A stretch of 9,662 nt of DNA from Lachnospiraceae bacterium (GCA_009774655.1 VSOD01000132.1:1-9662), one strand, 5' to 3'. Numbered from the stretch's first letter, positions 1 through 7,050 are shown. The notes: generated by a model not told the origin, from the sequence alone. Made by a program: numbers and translations.

Positions 1-1
1 G

Positions 2-421
2 CAGGAAGAGCATATGTCCACGCTTGATTTATGCGACATCAATATGTACACAGGGGCCTGTGAGTTCGTGAAAGCGAGCGCCGCCTGCAGTTATATCAAA
101 AGAGGGCGGCTGGTGGACAGGCTGTCGGCGCTGAATTTTCCGCTGGGGGTTTTCGGACAGATCGAGCCGGAGCGTATGCAGAGGGTGCTGCAGAGCGGTG
201 ACTATGTGATCATGCTGTCGGACGGAATTCTGGACGCGCTTTCTCAGGGACTGGGCGAGGAGATGCTGCCGGAGATCATCGGGCGGATAGAGTATACGAA
301 CCCGAACGAGATCGCCAACCAGATACTGGCGTACTGTCTCAAGCAGAGCAACGGGCAGGTGCGGGACGATATGACGGTGCTGGTGATCGGGATCTGGGGA
401 CGGGACGAGGATGAACTGTAA
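2..421 (+). CDS. spoIIE: Stage II sporulation protein E, C-terminal part (5' truncated by window)
   Basis: This is the last ~139 residues of a PP2C-type serine phosphatase; the reading frame is open to the window edge, so the ATG at 14 is internal. The sequence shows EEHMSTLDL, the FVKASAACSYIKRG segment, the metal-binding SDG motif (Asp codon at 221) and the terminal RDDMTVLVI motif with paired aspartates (365-370). These match the C-terminal phosphatase domain of SpoIIE, including the Ser/Thr-rich 'STLDL' and 'YIKRG' signatures. In the family, SpoIIE is a polytopic membrane protein of the sporulation septum that dephosphorylates SpoIIAA and so releases sigma-F in the forespore. The membrane region lies outside the window. 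Being followed by tilS, hpt and ftsH is the usual Firmicute neighbourhood and supports SpoIIE over RsbU-like PP2C proteins. No terminator with a T-tract follows the stop. Confidence 0.9.
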   Translation, partial: QEEHMSTLDLCDINMYTGACEFVKASAACSYIKRGRLVDRLSALNFPLGVFGQIEPERMQRVLQSGDYVIMLSDGILDALSQGLGEEMLPEIIGRIEYTNPNEIANQILAYCLKQSNGQVRDDMTVLVIGIWGRDEDEL

Positions 422-496
422 AGGCCGGCGCCGGTCTGTAAGCGAAATTACCAACGTCACACGATAGAAGAATAGAGAATAACGACAGAGGGTATC

Positions 497-2131
497 ATGA
501 CAGAGAATACTTACGCCAGAGTGAAAACCTATATGAAAAAATACGAAATGATAAAAGCGCATGATCTGGTCGTGGCAGGGGTGTCGGGCGGCGCGGATTC
601 GGTCTGTCTGCTGCATATTCTGCGGCGGCTGCAGAAGGAGATTGCGTTTCGCCTGCTGGCGGTGCATGTGGATCACGGGGCACGGGCCGATGCCGCGGCC
701 GATGCCCGGTATGTGGAGGAGATTTGCGGTCAGTTTGGGGTTCCCTTTTATCTGCGCAGGGTGGATATGAACGGTTATGCCGCCAGACACCGGCTGTCGG
801 CGGAGGAAGCCGGCCGGGTGCTGCGCTACAGCGCTTTCGAGGAAGTGCTGCAACAGGAGAGGCGCTCAGGAGAACGTGGCAGGATCGCGGTCGCCCATAA
901 CTGCAACGACCGGGCGGAGACGATGCTGTTTCATATGTTCCGGGGCAGCGGCTTAAGGGGGCTGTCTTCGATCCGGCCGGTGCGGGAGTCGGTGATCCGG
1001 CCCGTACTCTGTCTGGAGCGGAAAACGATCGAGGCCTATCTGGCTGAGAACGGACTGCGCTGCTGTCAGGACAGCACCAATGAGGAGGATGCTTATACCC
1101 GCAACAGGATACGGCATCATATCCTGCCTTATGCGGAGCGGGAAATCTGTGCCGGCGCCGCCGCCCATATGGGGGAGCTGGCGGAGATCCTTGCGGATAC
1201 GGAACGCTATCTGGAGGCGCAGACGAGGCGGCTGTACGGGGTGTATGTGCAGGAAGAGCAGCCGGAGACGGACGGCACGGTGCAGTGTCTGTGGATCGAC
1301 AGCGCCGGTCTGTTGGCGGAGGATCCGGTGATGCGCAAACGGGTGCTGCTTGCCTGCATGGAGCGCCTGACGCCTTACAGAAAGGATATCACCGGGAAGC
1401 ATATAGCAGGGCTGGAGCAGCTGATGACGAAGGACGGCAGCAGGGAGATCCACCTGCCATGCAGGCTCAGGGCCTGCAAGGAATACGACAGGCTCTGTAT
1501 CAGCAATGTCGGAGAAAGGGCCCTCCGGCAGAGGCTGACAGGGCAGGAACAGGCATATGGAGAGTACACGGCACAGATAAGGGAAAAGCAGGCAGCCGGA
1601 GAGAACACGGCGCAGATCAAGGACAAGCAGACGGACGGAGAGAAGGCCGTGCAGACAGGGGAAAAGCAGACAGCCGGACAGATGGCCTCGCAGGCCGGCG
1701 CGGTGTATCAGATCGTACCGCCCGCACAGATCCGGGTGCCGGGGGAGGGGACTTTTGTCTTTACTTTATTGGAAAAAGGGGTCGGATTCTTTGAAAAAGA
1801 GCAAAATATTCCACAAAATAGATATACGAAATGGTTTGATTATGATAAAATAACTACGTCTTTGTTGCTGCGCACACGGCGTCAGGGCGATTATATGACG
1901 ATAGATGAAGCCATGCACACGAAGACGGTCAAACAATACATGATCAATGAGAAAATCCCGAAGATGCAGCGTGACAGTATGCATTTACTGGCTGACGGAT
2001 CTCATGTCCTGTGGATACCGGGATACCGGATCAGTCAGAAGTACAAGGTGGAAGAAAGTACGGAGCGTATCCTGGAGGTACGGCTCGAAGGAGGAAGCAA
2101 TGGCGGAACGAATCGAAGTGTTGTTGAGTGA
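497..2131 (+). CDS. tilS: tRNA(Ile)-lysidine synthetase
   Basis: 544-residue TilS, which ligates lysine to C34 of the CAU-anticodon tRNA-Ile using ATP, so that the tRNA reads AUA rather than AUG. The N-type ATP pyrophosphatase domain has the PP-loop SGGADS at residues 30-35, HVDHGAR at 57-63 and the AHNCNDRAET motif at 134-142 followed by FRGSGLRGLSSI. The C-terminal substrate-binding domain has TRRQGDYM near 460-467 and KTVKQYMINEKIP. The start ATG is preceded by an AGAGGG ribosome binding site (487-492). The protein is longer than usual (roughly 430-470 residues in E. coli and B. subtilis). Much of the excess is a charged Gln/Lys/Glu linker of 13-residue repeats at residues 355-393, placed before the C-terminal domain. 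Base composition turns clearly AT-rich from about 1755 to 1870, just after the repeats. All recognisable catalytic motifs are present, so the enzyme is probably active. The 3' end overlaps hpt. Confidence 0.95.
   Translation: MTENTYARVKTYMKKYEMIKAHDLVVAGVSGGADSVCLLHILRRLQKEIAFRLLAVHVDHGARADAAADARYVEEICGQFGVPFYLRRVDMNGYAARHRLSAEEAGRVLRYSAFEEVLQQERRSGERGRIAVAHNCNDRAETMLFHMFRGSGLRGLSSIRPVRESVIRPVLCLERKTIEAYLAENGLRCCQDSTNEEDAYTRNRIRHHILPYAEREICAGAAAHMGELAEILADTERYLEAQTRRLYGVYVQEEQPETDGTVQCLWIDSAGLLAEDPVMRKRVLLACMERLTPYRKDITGKHIAGLEQLMTKDGSREIHLPCRLRACKEYDRLCISNVGERALRQRLTGQEQAYGEYTAQIREKQAAGENTAQIKDKQTDGEKAVQTGEKQTAGQMASQAGAVYQIVPPAQIRVPGEGTFVFTLLEKGVGFFEKEQNIPQNRYTKWFDYDKITTSLLLRTRRQGDYMTIDEAMHTKTVKQYMINEKIPKMQRDSMHLLADGSHVLWIPGYRISQKYKVEESTERILEVRLEGGSNGGTNRSVVE
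1559..1699 (+). repeat. 39-bp in-frame tandem repeat inside tilS (three copies plus a decayed fourth)
   Basis: Three adjacent 39-base units lie at 1559-1597, 1598-1636 and 1637-1675, with a degenerate partial unit from 1676. They encode GEYTAQIREKQAA, GENTAQIKDKQTD, GEKAVQTGEKQTA and then GQMASQAG. By hand alignment, unit 1 matches unit 2 at 30 of 39 bases and unit 3 also at 30 of 39. The length keeps the frame. The unit is rich in Gln, Lys, Glu and Ala and has no hydrophobic core, so it looks like a flexible or helical linker between the tRNA-binding and C-terminal domains of TilS. Confidence 0.85.
2087..2094 (+). promoter_or_regulatory. Ribosome binding site fixing the hpt start
   Basis: GAAGGAGG sits five bases before the ATG at 2100, inside the tilS coding sequence. 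The hpt frame is open much further upstream (to about 1947), but the family alignment begins at MAERIEVLLSEEEV and this is the only strong Shine-Dalgarno in the right place. The start is therefore set at 2100. Confidence 0.85.
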
Positions 2132-2624
2132 AGAGGAAGTGGACAGGCGGATTCAGGAGATCGGCGATCAGATTTCCAGAGATTATGCGGGGAAACAGGT
2201 GCATCTGGTCTGTGTGCTCAAGGGCGGCAGCTTTTTTATGTGTGAGCTGGCCAAGAGGATCACGGTGCCGGTGTCACTGGACTTTATGTCGGTGTCCAGC
2301 TACGGCGGGGATACGAAATCCAGCGGCGTGGTGAAGATCGTGAAAGATCTGGACGAATCTCTGTTGGACAAACACGTGCTGGTAGTGGAGGATATCGTGG
2401 ACTCCGGCAGGACACTCAGCTATCTGCTGGAAATGTTAAAGGACAGAGGGCCGGCGGATGTGAAGCTGTGTACGCTGCTTGACAAGCCGGACAGGAGAGT
2501 GGTGGAAGTCCAGGTAGATTATACGGGCTTCGAGATCCCGGATGAATTCGTGGTGGGATACGGCCTGGATTACGACCAGAAATACCGCAATCTGCCTTAC
2601 ATCGGTGTGGTGAAGTTTGACTGA
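2100..2624 (+). CDS. hpt: Hypoxanthine (guanine) phosphoribosyltransferase
   Basis: 174-residue type I phosphoribosyltransferase, the normal length for bacterial HPRT. It salvages hypoxanthine and guanine with PRPP to give IMP and GMP in the cytoplasm. The LKGG loop is at residues 40-43, the flexible-loop SSYGGDTKSSG segment at 66-76, and the PRPP-binding VVEDIVDSGRTL at 95-106 with its paired acidic residues. The C-terminal DEFVVGYGLDYDQKYRNLPYIG segment is typical of HPRT and covers the purine-binding and Mg-binding residues. The gene overlaps the end of tilS by 32 bases in another frame, which implies translational coupling. ftsH follows 52 bases after the stop. In B. subtilis the TilS and HprT proteins have been reported to act together as an activator of ftsH; whether that holds here is inference from shared gene order only. 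The symbol hprT is also used. Confidence 0.95.
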   Translation: MAERIEVLLSEEEVDRRIQEIGDQISRDYAGKQVHLVCVLKGGSFFMCELAKRITVPVSLDFMSVSSYGGDTKSSGVVKIVKDLDESLLDKHVLVVEDIVDSGRTLSYLLEMLKDRGPADVKLCTLLDKPDRRVVEVQVDYTGFEIPDEFVVGYGLDYDQKYRNLPYIGVVKFD

Positions 2625-2663
2625 GCGCCGTGACTTTCAGCGCGTACCAGAATATGCTATATG

Positions 2664-2670
2664 AAAGAGG
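2664..2670 (+). promoter_or_regulatory. Ribosome binding site for the TTG start of ftsH
   Basis: AAAGAGG ends six bases before the TTG at 2677. The two ATG triplets just upstream (2654 and 2661) are in the other two frames, and the next in-frame ATG is residue 16, inside the first membrane segment. The TTG is therefore the best start. Confidence 0.75.
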
Positions 2671-2676
2671 TTTACT

Positions 2677-4533
2677 TTGAACAGGAATAATAAGACTTTT
2701 TACTTGTATTTTGTGATCATCATGGGTCTGCTCATGTTTACTGTATGGGTCGGAACGATCAGGATCCAGGACAGCGGCTACACGAGAGGAGAGTTTGTCG
2801 ATCATCTGAAGAATGATCAGGTCGCGATCGTCAAGGTCTGTCCGAATAAGAATACGGATGCCGGAGCTCTGGAGATCACGTTGAAAAGCGGCACCGAGAG
2901 ACGTCTGAATGTGACGAATGTGTCCGAGGCGGAAGACCTGGCCCGCAGCTACGGTCTGGATCCGGTGGTGGAGAGTGTACCGGAGGAAAGCTGGTTTTTG
3001 AACAGCGTATTGCCGATTCTGATCGTGGTGGTCGTCTGTGTTTTCTTTTTCGTGATGATGAATGCGCAGAATGCATCCGGTGGCGGCGGCAACGGCAAGA
3101 TGATGAATTTCGGCAGGAGCCGTGCCAAACTGACGCTGGGCGGAGAGAATAAGATCAAGCTGGACGGTGTGGCCGGCCTGAAAGAAGAGAAAGAAGAACT
3201 GCAGGAGATCGTGGAATTTCTGCGGGAGCCGGGCAAGTTTACGAAGGTGGGCGCGCGTATTCCGAAGGGTGTTCTTCTGGAAGGTGCGCCGGGTACCGGT
3301 AAGACGCTGCTGGCCAAGGCGATCGCGGGGGAGGCCAACGTGCCTTTCTTCAGCATTTCCGGTTCGGATTTCGTGGAGATGTTTGTCGGTGTGGGCGCTT
3401 CCCGTGTGCGCGATATGTTCGCGGAGGCGAAGCGGCACGCGCCGTGTATCATATTTATTGACGAGATCGACGCGGTGGCGAGACGACGCGGCACCGGTAT
3501 GGGCGGCGGCCACGACGAGCGCGAGCAGACGCTGAATCAGCTGCTGGTGGAGATGGATGGTTTCGGCGTCAACGAGGGCATTATCGTGATGGCGGCCACC
3601 AACCGCGTGGATATATTGGATCCGGCGATCTTAAGGCCGGGACGTTTTGACCGTAAGATCACGGTGGCGGCGCCGGATGTGCGGGGGCGGGAAGATATTC
3701 TGAAAGTCCATGCCCAGAACAAACCGCTGGGGGACGATGTGGATCTCTCACAGATCGCACAGACGACGGCGGGCTTTACGGGAGCGGATCTGGAGAACCT
3801 TCTGAACGAGGCGGCCATCAATGCCGCCATGGACAAGCGGGTATTTGTAAAGCAGGACGATATCAAACGGGCCTTTGTCAAAGTAGGCATCGGCGCGGAG
3901 AAGAAGAGCCGCATCATCTCCGACAAGGAGAAGAAGATCACGGCCTATCATGAGGCGGGACATGCGATCCTGTTCCATGTGCTTCCCGATGTGGGGCCGG
4001 TGTACACGGTATCCATCATCCCTACAGGGATCGGCGCGGCGGGCTACACCATGCCGCTGCCTGAAAAAGACGAGATGTTTTTGACCAAAGGCAAGATGTT
4101 CCAGGATATCATGGTCTCTCTGGGCGGCCGTATCGCGGAGGAGATCATTTTCGATGATATCACCACAGGGGCATCCAGCGATATCAAGAAAGCTACGAAG
4201 GTAGCCCGCAGGATGGTGACCCGTTACGGCATGTCTGCCAATATCGGCGTGATCAATTATGACGACGATGACGACGAGGTATTTATCGGCAGGGATCTGG
4301 CCCACGCCAAGAGCCACAGCGAGGCGGTCTCCGGGGAGATCGACCGCGAGGTGAAGGCCATCATTGACGATTGTTATGAAAAAGCGAAGGCCATTATCCT
4401 GGAGCAGGAGGACGTGCTGCACAGATGCGCCGAACTGCTGCTGCAGAAGGAGAAGATCAACCGCACCGAGTTCGAAGCGCTCTTTGATACCGAGTATCCG
4501 CAGCCGGAAGCGCCGGAGATGAAGCTCGATTAA
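2677..4533 (+). CDS. ftsH: ATP-dependent zinc metalloprotease FtsH
   Basis: 618-residue membrane AAA+ protease, full length for the family. It forms a hexamer in the cytoplasmic membrane that extracts and degrades misfolded membrane proteins and short-lived regulators. It has two membrane segments (about 8-26 and 111-128) with a short extracytoplasmic domain between them. Walker A is GAPGTGKT at 203-210, the pore motif FVG at 236-238, Walker B FIDEID with D262 and E263, and the second region of homology ATNRVDILDP..LRPGRFDR from 307 with arginine-finger candidates R320 and R323. The zinc site is HEAGH at 425-429, with D502 in TTGASSDIKKAT as the likely third ligand. All catalytic residues are intact. 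Translation starts at TTG, which may limit expression. A run of five aspartates precedes EVFIGRDL near residue 530. No terminator follows directly; the first clear one is 185 bases downstream of the stop. Confidence 0.97.
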   Translation: MNRNNKTFYLYFVIIMGLLMFTVWVGTIRIQDSGYTRGEFVDHLKNDQVAIVKVCPNKNTDAGALEITLKSGTERRLNVTNVSEAEDLARSYGLDPVVESVPEESWFLNSVLPILIVVVVCVFFFVMMNAQNASGGGGNGKMMNFGRSRAKLTLGGENKIKLDGVAGLKEEKEELQEIVEFLREPGKFTKVGARIPKGVLLEGAPGTGKTLLAKAIAGEANVPFFSISGSDFVEMFVGVGASRVRDMFAEAKRHAPCIIFIDEIDAVARRRGTGMGGGHDEREQTLNQLLVEMDGFGVNEGIIVMAATNRVDILDPAILRPGRFDRKITVAAPDVRGREDILKVHAQNKPLGDDVDLSQIAQTTAGFTGADLENLLNEAAINAAMDKRVFVKQDDIKRAFVKVGIGAEKKSRIISDKEKKITAYHEAGHAILFHVLPDVGPVYTVSIIPTGIGAAGYTMPLPEKDEMFLTKGKMFQDIMVSLGGRIAEEIIFDDITTGASSDIKKATKVARRMVTRYGMSANIGVINYDDDDDEVFIGRDLAHAKSHSEAVSGEIDREVKAIIDDCYEKAKAIILEQEDVLHRCAELLLQKEKINRTEFEALFDTEYPQPEAPEMKLD

Positions 4534-4623
4534 GGCCGTAAAAAGGTCCGAAAAGAAAAGGCTTGTGCAATATCCACAAAAACACATAGTCAAATTTGTA
4601 ATATTTGTGAATCCTTAGTATTG

Positions 4624-4652
4624 TGGACAGGCACATGCTATGCTATTATACT
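4624..4652 (+). promoter_or_regulatory. Predicted sigma-A promoter in the ftsH-amylase gap
   Basis: TGGACA (4624-4629) and TATACT (4647-4652) are each one base from the vegetative consensus and lie exactly 17 bases apart. The predicted start is near 4659. TTGTGGA (4621-4627), overlapping the -35, forms a 7-base inverted repeat with TCCACAA at 4573-4579. TTGTGAA also occurs at 4605-4611, so bound regulators are possible. No open reading frame lies between this promoter and the terminator at 4718-4749. Confidence 0.6.
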
Positions 4653-4658
4653 ACTTGT

Positions 4659-4750
4659 AACCCCCCAATACATTATATAGTTTTTGCTATACCCCATAAG
4701 AAAGAAATACCTTCTCTAAAAAAGACAGCCGTCGAAAGCTGTCTTTTTTA
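4659..4750 (+). ncRNA. Candidate C-rich small RNA (or untranslated leader)
   Basis: A strong promoter ends at 4652 and a strong intrinsic terminator at 4749, defining a transcript of roughly 90 bases with no ATG-initiated frame of any size. The predicted RNA opens with AA and a run of six C (4661-4666). It then has a small TATAG/CTATA stem (4676-4680 with 4687-4691), CCCC at 4692-4695, the anti-Shine-Dalgarno-like CCTTCTCT at 4710-4717, and the terminator hairpin. Unpaired C-rich motifs plus a terminator stem are the layout of several Gram-positive trans-acting small RNAs such as RsaE/RoxS. I do not recognise this RNA as a member of a named family. It could instead be a terminated leader of the amylase gene or processed 3' sequence of ftsH mRNA. 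Confidence 0.4.
4718..4749 (+). terminator. Intrinsic terminator, probably bidirectional
   Basis: AAAAAAGACAGC (4718-4729) pairs perfectly with GCTGTCTTTTTT (4738-4749) across an 8-base loop. The GC-containing core GACAGC/GCTGTC is followed by six T. The A-tract on the 5' side means it would also work on the minus strand, though no minus-strand gene is visible. It ends transcription from the promoter at 4624-4652 and any read-through from ftsH, and insulates the amylase gene. Confidence 0.88.
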
Positions 4751-4792
4751 CATTTCCGGGGTTTTCCAGGTTTGAGTTCACTCGATTTTTTC

Positions 4793-4821
4793 TTGAACAT
4801 CTATAATAGATAGTATAAAAT
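4793..4821 (+). promoter_or_regulatory. Predicted promoter of the amylase gene
   Basis: TTGAAC (4793-4798) and TAAAAT (4816-4821) are 17 bases apart; TATAAA at 4814-4819 is an alternative -10 with a 15-base spacer. It lies downstream of the terminator and upstream of a well-spaced AGAGAGG ribosome binding site (4844-4850), so it is the likely start of an independent amylase transcript. The match to consensus is only moderate. Confidence 0.45.
4799..4811 (+). promoter_or_regulatory. Possible operator: ATCTAT-A-ATAGAT palindrome in the promoter spacer
   Basis: A perfect 6-base inverted repeat with a central A falls between the proposed -35 and -10 elements. A further ATAGAT occurs at 4820-4825, overlapping the -10. 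A repressor bound here would block the amylase promoter. The region is very AT-rich, so a chance palindrome is quite possible. I see no convincing CcpA-type cre site. Confidence 0.25.
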
Positions 4822-4858
4822 AGATTTATATGGGTTCCTTTAAAGAGAGGCAGAAAGC

Positions 4859-6988
4859 ATGGATATAAGTGAATTTCAGAAAGCAGAGAAGAACCAGTAC
4901 TATATTGCAGGCATGCGCCCGGTCATCAATAAAGAAGCGTTATTTTCAGATACAACAGAAGACTATGTATATCCACCCGAGCCGAGTGCTTACGGAGAGG
5001 TCACGATCCGGTTCCGCTCGGCCAGAAATAATATCGACAGAGTGTTTTTTGTCTGTAAAGACGAGAAGCATATTATGTTAAAGACGGAGACGGATAATTA
5101 TTTTGATTATTATTCCTATTCGGTACAGCTTGATAATGAGAAGCTGACCTACTATTTCGAGGTACGGGTGGGCAGGATCGACTGCTACTATGATACGCGG
5201 GGTGTCTGTAAGGATATCAATGAATACTATCATTTCCAGCTGATTCCGGGATTTAAGACGCCGGACTGGGCGAAGGGTGCGGTTTTCTATCAGATCTATG
5301 TGGACCGTTTCTATAACGGCGACCCTTCCAATGACGTGCTGTCCAATGAATACCAGTACATCGGGGATAAGACCGTGAAGGTGGAAGACTGGAACAAATA
5401 TCCGGCAGCCATGGGCGTGCGGGAGTTTTACGGCGGCGATCTGCAGGGTGTGCTCGACAAGATGGACTATCTGCAGGATCTGGGCGTGGACGTGATCTAT
5501 TTTAATCCGCTGTTTGTGTCGCCCTCGAATCATAAATATGATATTCAGGATTATGACTATATCGACCCGCATGTGGGTGTGATCGTTCACGATGAGGGAG
5601 AGCTTCTGGAACCGGACCAGAAGGAGAACAGATTCGCCACGAGATATATAGAGCGTGTGTCCGACAGGCGAAATCTGGAGGCCAGCAACGAGCTTTTTGC
5701 CAGGGTAGTCAAAGAGGCGCACGCCAGAGGCATGAAGGTCATTCTGGACGGCGTGTTCAATCACTGCGGTTCTTTTAATAAATGGATGGACAGGGAGCGT
5801 ATTTACGAGAACGCACCGGGTTACGAGAAGGGCGCCTATGTCGCGCAGGACAGCCCCTATCACAACTATTTCCATTTCCATGATAACCATAAATGGCCTT
5901 ATAACGGTTCCTACGACGGCTGGTGGGGACATGACACGCTGCCCAAGCTCAACTATGAGAATTCCCAGCAGCTGGAGGATTATATTCTCTACATAGCAAG
6001 GAAGTGGGTAGCCGAGCCTTATCACGTAGACGGCTGGCGGCTGGATGTGGCGGCGGATCTGGGGCATACGCCGGAGTATAACCACTATTTCTGGAAAGAG
6101 TTCCGCAGGGTGGTGAAGATGGCGAATCCGGATGCCATCGTGCTTGCGGAGCATTACGGCAGTCCAAAGGACTGGCTGCAGGGCGACGAGTGGGATACGG
6201 TGATGAACTATGATGCCTTTATGGAGCCGGTAACGTGGTTTTTGACCGGGATGCAGAAGCACAGTGACGACTACCGGGAAGACCTGCGGGGCAATGCCGA
6301 CAGTTTCTGGGGCGCCATGCAGCATCACAGCGCCAGCTTTACGACCCCCTCTTTGCAGGTGGCGATGAATGAACTGTCCAACCACGATCATTCCCGCTTC
6401 CTGACCAGAACCAACCGAAAAGTAGGAAGATCCAACACGCTTGGGCCTGAGGCGGCGAACGTGGGGGTGAATAAGGCGGTCATGCGGGAAGCGGTGGTCA
6501 TTCAGATGACCTGGCCGGGCGCGCCCACCATCTATTACGGCGATGAAGCGGGCGTATGCGGCTTCACCGATCCGGATAACCGGCGCACATACCCCTGGGG
6601 GCATGAGGACCAGGAACTGATCGCTTTCCATAAGGAGATCATCCGGATCCACAAGGCGCACCGGGAATTCCTGACCGGTTCCATCAAGCATATGGAAAGT
6701 GACTATAATGTGATCGGCTACGGCAGATTCACAAGAGAGGGACAGTCCGTGATCCTCGTCAACAATAACGACTACGAGATCACGAAAGAACTGTTCGTAT
6801 GGCATCTGGGCGTGCCGAAGGAATGTATGATCAAACAGCTTCTGCTGACTACCGCGGACGGGTTTACCACGGAAGAGAAGGAGTATCCGGTCAGATCCGG
6901 CAAGGTATCCATCACACTTCCGCCCACTTCCGCCATCATTCTGCGCTATGAGGATGAAGAGATCGGCAGTTTTATGGAATACAGATGA
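4859..6988 (+). CDS. GH13 alpha-amylase family enzyme, neopullulanase/cyclomaltodextrinase-like
   Basis: 709-residue glycoside hydrolase that is expected to cleave alpha-1,4 links in maltodextrins, cyclodextrins or pullulan fragments. It has no signal peptide, so it is likely cytoplasmic and acts on imported oligosaccharides. The first ~125 residues look like the N-terminal beta domain (CBM34 type) of the GH13_20 group. The catalytic barrel starts at FYQIYVDRFYNGDPSND (143 onward). The conserved regions are DGVFNH at 297-302, GWRLDVAAD with nucleophile D396, LAEHYGSP with acid/base E431, and SNHDHSR with transition-state Asp D510. A C-terminal beta domain follows from about residue 615. All three catalytic acids are present. 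The ATG has an AGAGAGG site eight bases upstream. The gene appears monocistronic, with its own promoter and a terminator before it; no sugar transporter or LacI-type regulator is next to it. The exact substrate, and the choice among neopullulanase, maltogenic amylase and cyclomaltodextrinase, cannot be settled from sequence alone. Confidence 0.9.
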   Translation: MDISEFQKAEKNQYYIAGMRPVINKEALFSDTTEDYVYPPEPSAYGEVTIRFRSARNNIDRVFFVCKDEKHIMLKTETDNYFDYYSYSVQLDNEKLTYYFEVRVGRIDCYYDTRGVCKDINEYYHFQLIPGFKTPDWAKGAVFYQIYVDRFYNGDPSNDVLSNEYQYIGDKTVKVEDWNKYPAAMGVREFYGGDLQGVLDKMDYLQDLGVDVIYFNPLFVSPSNHKYDIQDYDYIDPHVGVIVHDEGELLEPDQKENRFATRYIERVSDRRNLEASNELFARVVKEAHARGMKVILDGVFNHCGSFNKWMDRERIYENAPGYEKGAYVAQDSPYHNYFHFHDNHKWPYNGSYDGWWGHDTLPKLNYENSQQLEDYILYIARKWVAEPYHVDGWRLDVAADLGHTPEYNHYFWKEFRRVVKMANPDAIVLAEHYGSPKDWLQGDEWDTVMNYDAFMEPVTWFLTGMQKHSDDYREDLRGNADSFWGAMQHHSASFTTPSLQVAMNELSNHDHSRFLTRTNRKVGRSNTLGPEAANVGVNKAVMREAVVIQMTWPGAPTIYYGDEAGVCGFTDPDNRRTYPWGHEDQELIAFHKEIIRIHKAHREFLTGSIKHMESDYNVIGYGRFTREGQSVILVNNNDYEITKELFVWHLGVPKECMIKQLLLTTADGFTTEEKEYPVRSGKVSITLPPTSAIILRYEDEEIGSFMEYR

Positions 6989-7032
6989 CAGGATAAATAA
7001 TTTCACTTCCTGACAGGCCTGCAAATTGGTGA

Positions 7033-7050
7033 TGACACAACTTTGACACA
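7033..7050 (+). promoter_or_regulatory. 7-4-7 direct repeat, candidate response-regulator binding box
   Basis: TGACACA occurs at 7033-7039 and again at 7044-7050, an 11-base period matching one helical turn. OmpR/PhoB regulators bind tandem half-sites with this spacing; the E. coli pho box is likewise 7-4-7. The box ends nine bases before TATACT (7060-7065), close to the position it has in class-II PhoB promoters. The gene directly downstream encodes such a regulator, suggesting autoregulation. Confidence 0.45.

Noticed and set aside
422..496. GC-rich palindrome CCGGCGCCGG just after the spoIIE stop as a terminator
   Set aside because: The self-complementary core leaves no room for a proper loop and no T-tract follows. 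No good promoter for tilS is visible in the same gap either.
1947..2099. Upstream extension of the hpt frame inside tilS
   Set aside because: The extra 51 residues have no family similarity, and the strong ribosome binding site and conserved N terminus place the start at 2100.
2630..2658. GTGACT / TATGCT with a 17-base spacer as a promoter for ftsH
   Set aside because: Each hexamer matches only four of six positions, and a start about seven bases downstream would cut into the ribosome binding site at 2664-2670.
4571..4579. ATATCCACA-like DnaA box near 4571
   Set aside because: A single near match to TTATCCACA in AT-rich DNA, with no cluster of boxes and no replication gene nearby.
4700..4750. 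Minus-strand gene ending at the bidirectional terminator
   Set aside because: The reverse strand from the amylase start region to the terminator carries no coding frame with a start site or family signal.
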